Origin: JADGHX01 sp040255575 | GTDB taxonomy: Bacteria; Pseudomonadota; Gammaproteobacteria; Steroidobacterales; Steroidobacteraceae | Length of the DNA: 16,145 nt | Assembly (NCBI GenBank): GCA_040255575.1 | Contig: JBDZVF010000092.1 | Coordinates: forward strand, 1 to 16,145 | Direction: 5' to 3' | In this document: positions 14,154-16,145 of the stretch, one piece after another | Numbering within the stretch: the stretch's first letter is position 1 | How the letters are laid out: each line of letters begins with the position of its first letter | The notes under the pieces: model-generated | Databases searched by the model: none | Seen by the model: only the letters and a program-made list of their open reading frames with translations | What the model was told of the DNA's origin: nothing | Position numbers and translations under genes: made by a program

Positions 14154-14761
14154 TCAAGACGCCGCGCGGGCGCGGGGCGCGCGCTCGGGCCGGCACAGCA
14201 GCCAGTCGATGTGCTCCCAGCGCGCCCTGGCGACCGAACGGATGATGGCCGCCGCGAACGCCAGGACCACTTCCCCCTCGGCAACCATGAGGATTTCCTG
14301 CGGGTCGCCGTTGGCTCGGGCCGCGAGCACCGCCACCGCCATGAGCGTGAGCATCACCACTACGGCAAGCGCCCCTTCGGCGAAGCGCAAGCCCCGCGTC
14401 ACCATGAGGCCGAGATAGGTGCTCAGAATCGTGCTGAGAATGAGCAGCGGCACGCCCATGGCGAGCAGCGAGACGGGCAAGGCTGCGTAGCTGCCGATGC
14501 CCACCATGAGCGCGATCAGCGCCCCCCTGATCGGTGATCTCGCGCATCGGATAGAACATGATGATGAGGATGACGATCAGCCCCTTCACGTAACCCGCGA
14601 TGGAGCGTTCGCTCGTGATGAACCACAAAGCGAGGTACAGCCACCCCGTCGTGAGAAACGATCCCGAGAGCTGCACATGAAAGTTGCCGAGATGCGCGTG
14701 CCGAAGGCGTAGGTCAGCACGAGCCGCGCGACAGCGACGCTTCGACGGTGATGCTATTCAT
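14154..14761 (-). pseudogene. Frameshifted integral membrane protein gene
   Basis: An ATG at 14761-14759 has a near-ideal ribosome-binding site (GGGAGGA, 14773-14767, 5 bases away), yet its own frame stops after 15 codons. A coherent membrane protein can be read by changing frame. About 20 residues (VAVARLVLTYAFGTRISATF) lie in the second frame, then HVQLSGSFLTTGWLYLALWF through MFYPMREITDQ in the third. After a run of six G (14527-14522 on the minus strand) it continues as ALIALMVGIGSYAALPVSLL to a stop at 14154. The last shift is the best supported: removing one G joins two hydrophobic frames smoothly. The rebuilt protein has four or five membrane segments and an Arg-rich C-terminus. I do not recognise the family. 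It is either a decayed gene, a site of phase-variable slippage, or a sequence error in a noisy stretch. It is divergent from the Kazal lipoprotein gene. Confidence 0.6.
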
Positions 14762-14845
14762 CTGTGTCCTCCCAGTTGGCGTGCAGGCGGTCGAGAGGCA
14801 CATCACAAATGCGGTAGAGTCGCGACACATTGCGGAGGATCGTCC

Positions 14846-15205
14846 ATGCGCTCGATTGCTGTCGGAGTGTTGCTCGCGCTGGTTCTATGCGCCTGCGAAT
14901 CCCAGTCGCCCGCGCCCCCTGAAACGGATGCGGCACAGGTGCAGGCCGCCGCGCGCCAGCCGGCGGCGGATGGCGCCATGTGCGGCGGGTATCCCGGCGT
15001 TCAGTGCATGGAAGGCAGCTACTGCGCCATCGAGAAAGGTCAGTGCAAAGTCATAGCGGACGTGACGGGCCAGTGCCAGAAGAAACCAGAGGTCTGCACG
15101 CAGCAGTATCAGCCCGTGTGCGGATGTAACGGCAAGACGTACTCGAACCCCTGCATGGCCGCCGCCGCGGGAACGAGCGTCGCAAGCGATGGGGAATGCG
15201 AATGA
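14846..15205 (+). CDS. Kazal-type protease-inhibitor domain lipoprotein
   Basis: A small exported protein of 119 residues. A signal peptide ends in LCAC (residues 14-17), a lipobox with C17 the likely lipid site. A Ser/Pro/Ala linker follows. Residues 46-67 form a cysteine-rich module (MCGGYPGVQCMEGSYCAIEKGQC) seen next to Kazal domains in many proteobacterial homologues, from memory. The Kazal domain is at about 77-118: CQKKPEVC, then PVCGCNGKTYSNPC and GEC, with the hallmark VCGxxGxTYxNxC pattern. Kazal domains inhibit serine proteases by a canonical loop, so this may guard the cell surface against foreign or own proteases (inference). GGAGG at 14834-14838 sits 7 bases before the ATG. The stop TGA overlaps the GFA gene start (ATGA), so the two are probably translated together. 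Confidence 0.9.
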   Translation: MRSIAVGVLLALVLCACESQSPAPPETDAAQVQAAARQPAADGAMCGGYPGVQCMEGSYCAIEKGQCKVIADVTGQCQKKPEVCTQQYQPVCGCNGKTYSNPCMAAAAGTSVASDGECE

Positions 15206-15633
15206 GCGACACAGTCCGAACCGGGCGCTGCCTCTGCGGCGCCGTCACCGTAGAGCTCAAGGGCAAACCGCTCGCCGTGTCGCTCTGCCACTGCGTCAAT
15301 TGCCAGAAGACGTCGGGCTCGGCCTTCTCCGTGATCGCGCTCGTGCCCATCGGCAACGTGCGCTTCAACGGGCCGGTGAGCATCTTCAACGACGTGGCCG
15401 ACAGTGGCATCGGTTTCGAGCGGTGCTTCTGCCCTGGGTGCGGATCGCCGGTGGAAAGCCGCTCGCCACAGCTCGCCGCGCGCGGCATCACCATCGTGAA
15501 GGCAAGCCTGTTCGACGACACCACCTGGCTGCAGCCCCACGAGCAGATCTACTGCCAGAGCTCGCAACGGTGGCTGAACGGCGGGATCGCGGGCATTCGA
15601 CAGTGGCCCGCGATGGCCGTGCGCAATATCTGA
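15202..15633 (+). CDS. GFA-family zinc protein (glutathione-dependent formaldehyde-activating enzyme-like)
   Basis: A 143-residue cytoplasmic protein with the CENP-V/GFA fold. The zinc-binding cysteines are visible: C10 and C12 (GRCLCGAV), C29, C31 and C34 (CHCVNCQKTSGSAFS), and C77 and C80 (CFCPGCGSPV). The first-described member (Gfa of Paracoccus) was linked to S-hydroxymethylglutathione formation; most family members have no proven reaction, so the name should be taken as a fold label. The ATG at 15202 is preferred over one at 15196 because GGGGA lies 6 bases upstream and it forms a 4-base ATGA overlap with the Kazal gene stop. A role near alcohol oxidation (formaldehyde from methanol) is possible, but its operon partner is a protease inhibitor, so the context does not decide. 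Confidence 0.92.
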   Translation: MSDTVRTGRCLCGAVTVELKGKPLAVSLCHCVNCQKTSGSAFSVIALVPIGNVRFNGPVSIFNDVADSGIGFERCFCPGCGSPVESRSPQLAARGITIVKASLFDDTTWLQPHEQIYCQSSQRWLNGGIAGIRQWPAMAVRNI

Positions 15634-15639
15634 GAGAGC

Positions 15640-15657
15640 GCCGCGACTACTCGCGGC
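15640..15657. terminator. Hairpin between GFA and esterase genes, stop codon in its loop
   Basis: GCCGCGA (15640-15646), loop CTAC, TCGCGGC (15651-15657): a perfect 7-base stem. The loop contains the esterase TAG (15649-15647), and the hairpin starts 6 bases after the GFA stop. There is no T run on either side, so any terminator role would need Rho or act mainly as mRNA end protection. Confidence 0.45.
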
Positions 15658-16145
15658 ACTCGAAGCTCGACGCCTTCTCCCGGTCGCCCGTTCCCTTGTA
15701 GTGCGCGTGTTTCGGGTACGGGCACAGCGGACGGCTGCGACCCGGGAAGGACTGGCCGGTTGCTTCCACCGCATCCGGCGCGGCGCCCTTCTCCACCCAG
15801 TTCTCGATCGACGTCAGCATGTCGAAGCGGTCGAGCGTCGCCGCGCCTCCGGCGCAATGGCCCATGCCGGGCACCAGGAACAAACGGCTCTTGCTCGTGA
15901 CAACTTCGGGGCCGCCGTTGGCGCCGGTCATTTCCGTGTAATAGCGAATGGTGTCCTTCGCGGAGAACCACGGATCGCTCACGCCGTGGAAGAACATGAG
16001 TTTCCCGCCGTGCTGGAAGAACGTATCGAGCTGCGTCCAGTGCGCGCTGTCGCCCACCGCGGCCTTCGGGTCCGCGGCGATGCGCGCCTCCCGGTCCACG
16101 TCCATCGTCGTATCGAACGTCGGCGGACCGACGGGGCTCGGCCCG
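15647..16145 (-). CDS. Tannase/feruloyl esterase family protein, C-terminal part
   Basis: The gene runs off the window end; 165 full codons are present, covering the C-terminal third of a typical 500-600-residue enzyme. Family members cleave ester bonds of gallate, ferulate or similar plant phenolics, usually after export. Visible are GKLMFFHGVSDPWFSAKDT with the catalytic Asp in SDPWFS, and RLFLVPGMGHCAGG with the catalytic His in GMGHC. The GMGHC cysteine normally pairs with a cysteine next to the catalytic serine, which lies outside the window. The family C-terminal pattern SRPLCPYPKHAHYKGTGD also follows. The nucleophile serine, signal peptide and start are not in view. The ATG at 16105 is internal, since the frame continues upstream with family-like sequence. 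It is convergent with the GFA gene, 13 bases apart. Confidence 0.92.
   Translation of the reverse strand, partial: GPSPVGPPTFDTTMDVDREARIAADPKAAVGDSAHWTQLDTFFQHGGKLMFFHGVSDPWFSAKDTIRYYTEMTGANGGPEVVTSKSRLFLVPGMGHCAGGAATLDRFDMLTSIENWVEKGAAPDAVEATGQSFPGRSRPLCPYPKHAHYKGTGDREKASSFECRE

Overview
This is a GC-rich window (high GC by eye, not counted) from what looks like a proteobacterium. A full DNA polymerase II with a C-terminal clamp-binding tail, PQQ dehydrogenases, Tat and lipoprotein exports and a tannase-family enzyme fit a soil or water gammaproteobacterium, perhaps near Steroidobacterales/Nevskiales. That placement is inference from gene content. I see no rRNA, tRNA, CRISPR array, transposase, integrase or phage gene. 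No stretch longer than 300 bases lacks a gene.

Region 1 (1-5632, all minus) reads as a catabolic gene cluster. In transcription order it holds a Tat-exported alpha/beta hydrolase with an alanine-rich linker, an Old Yellow Enzyme-type flavin reductase, a carotenoid-oxygenase-family dioxygenase with all four iron histidines, an unrecognised 99-residue protein coupled to it by an ATGA overlap, and, after a 94-base gap with a 16-base palindrome, a secreted PQQ alcohol dehydrogenase cut by the window start. The first four genes are spaced 17, 11 and -4 bases, so they are probably one transcript. The set suggests stepwise breakdown of an ester- or double-bond-containing terpenoid, apocarotenoid or stilbene-like compound. 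The substrate is unknown.

Region 2 (5633-10094) has a divergent spacer with a near-perfect 12-base inverted repeat, then an exported two-domain VOC protein (+). It meets polB (-) tail to tail with a 4-base overlap. An SDR gene lies just upstream of polB on the same strand.

Region 3 (10095-11745) has a small thioredoxin-like gene (-) divergent from an exported TolB/PD40-like propeller protein (+), then an intergenic stretch with a GNRA-loop hairpin, six imperfect 19-base tandem repeats and a strong hairpin terminator between convergent genes.

Region 4 (11746-14153) holds a second PQQ dehydrogenase (-), a predicted lipoprotein with a C-terminal cytochrome c domain. Both PQQ enzymes carry the Asp-Tyr-Asp motif associated with lanthanide use. 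Its start lies in a 30-base-period direct repeat, and a 9-base inverted repeat sits upstream.

Region 5 (14154-16145) has a frameshifted membrane-protein gene (-) with an excellent ribosome-binding site. Divergent from it are a Kazal-domain lipoprotein and a GFA-family protein, overlapping by ATGA. Last is the 3' part of a tannase/feruloyl esterase gene (-), separated from the GFA gene by a hairpin whose loop contains the esterase stop codon.
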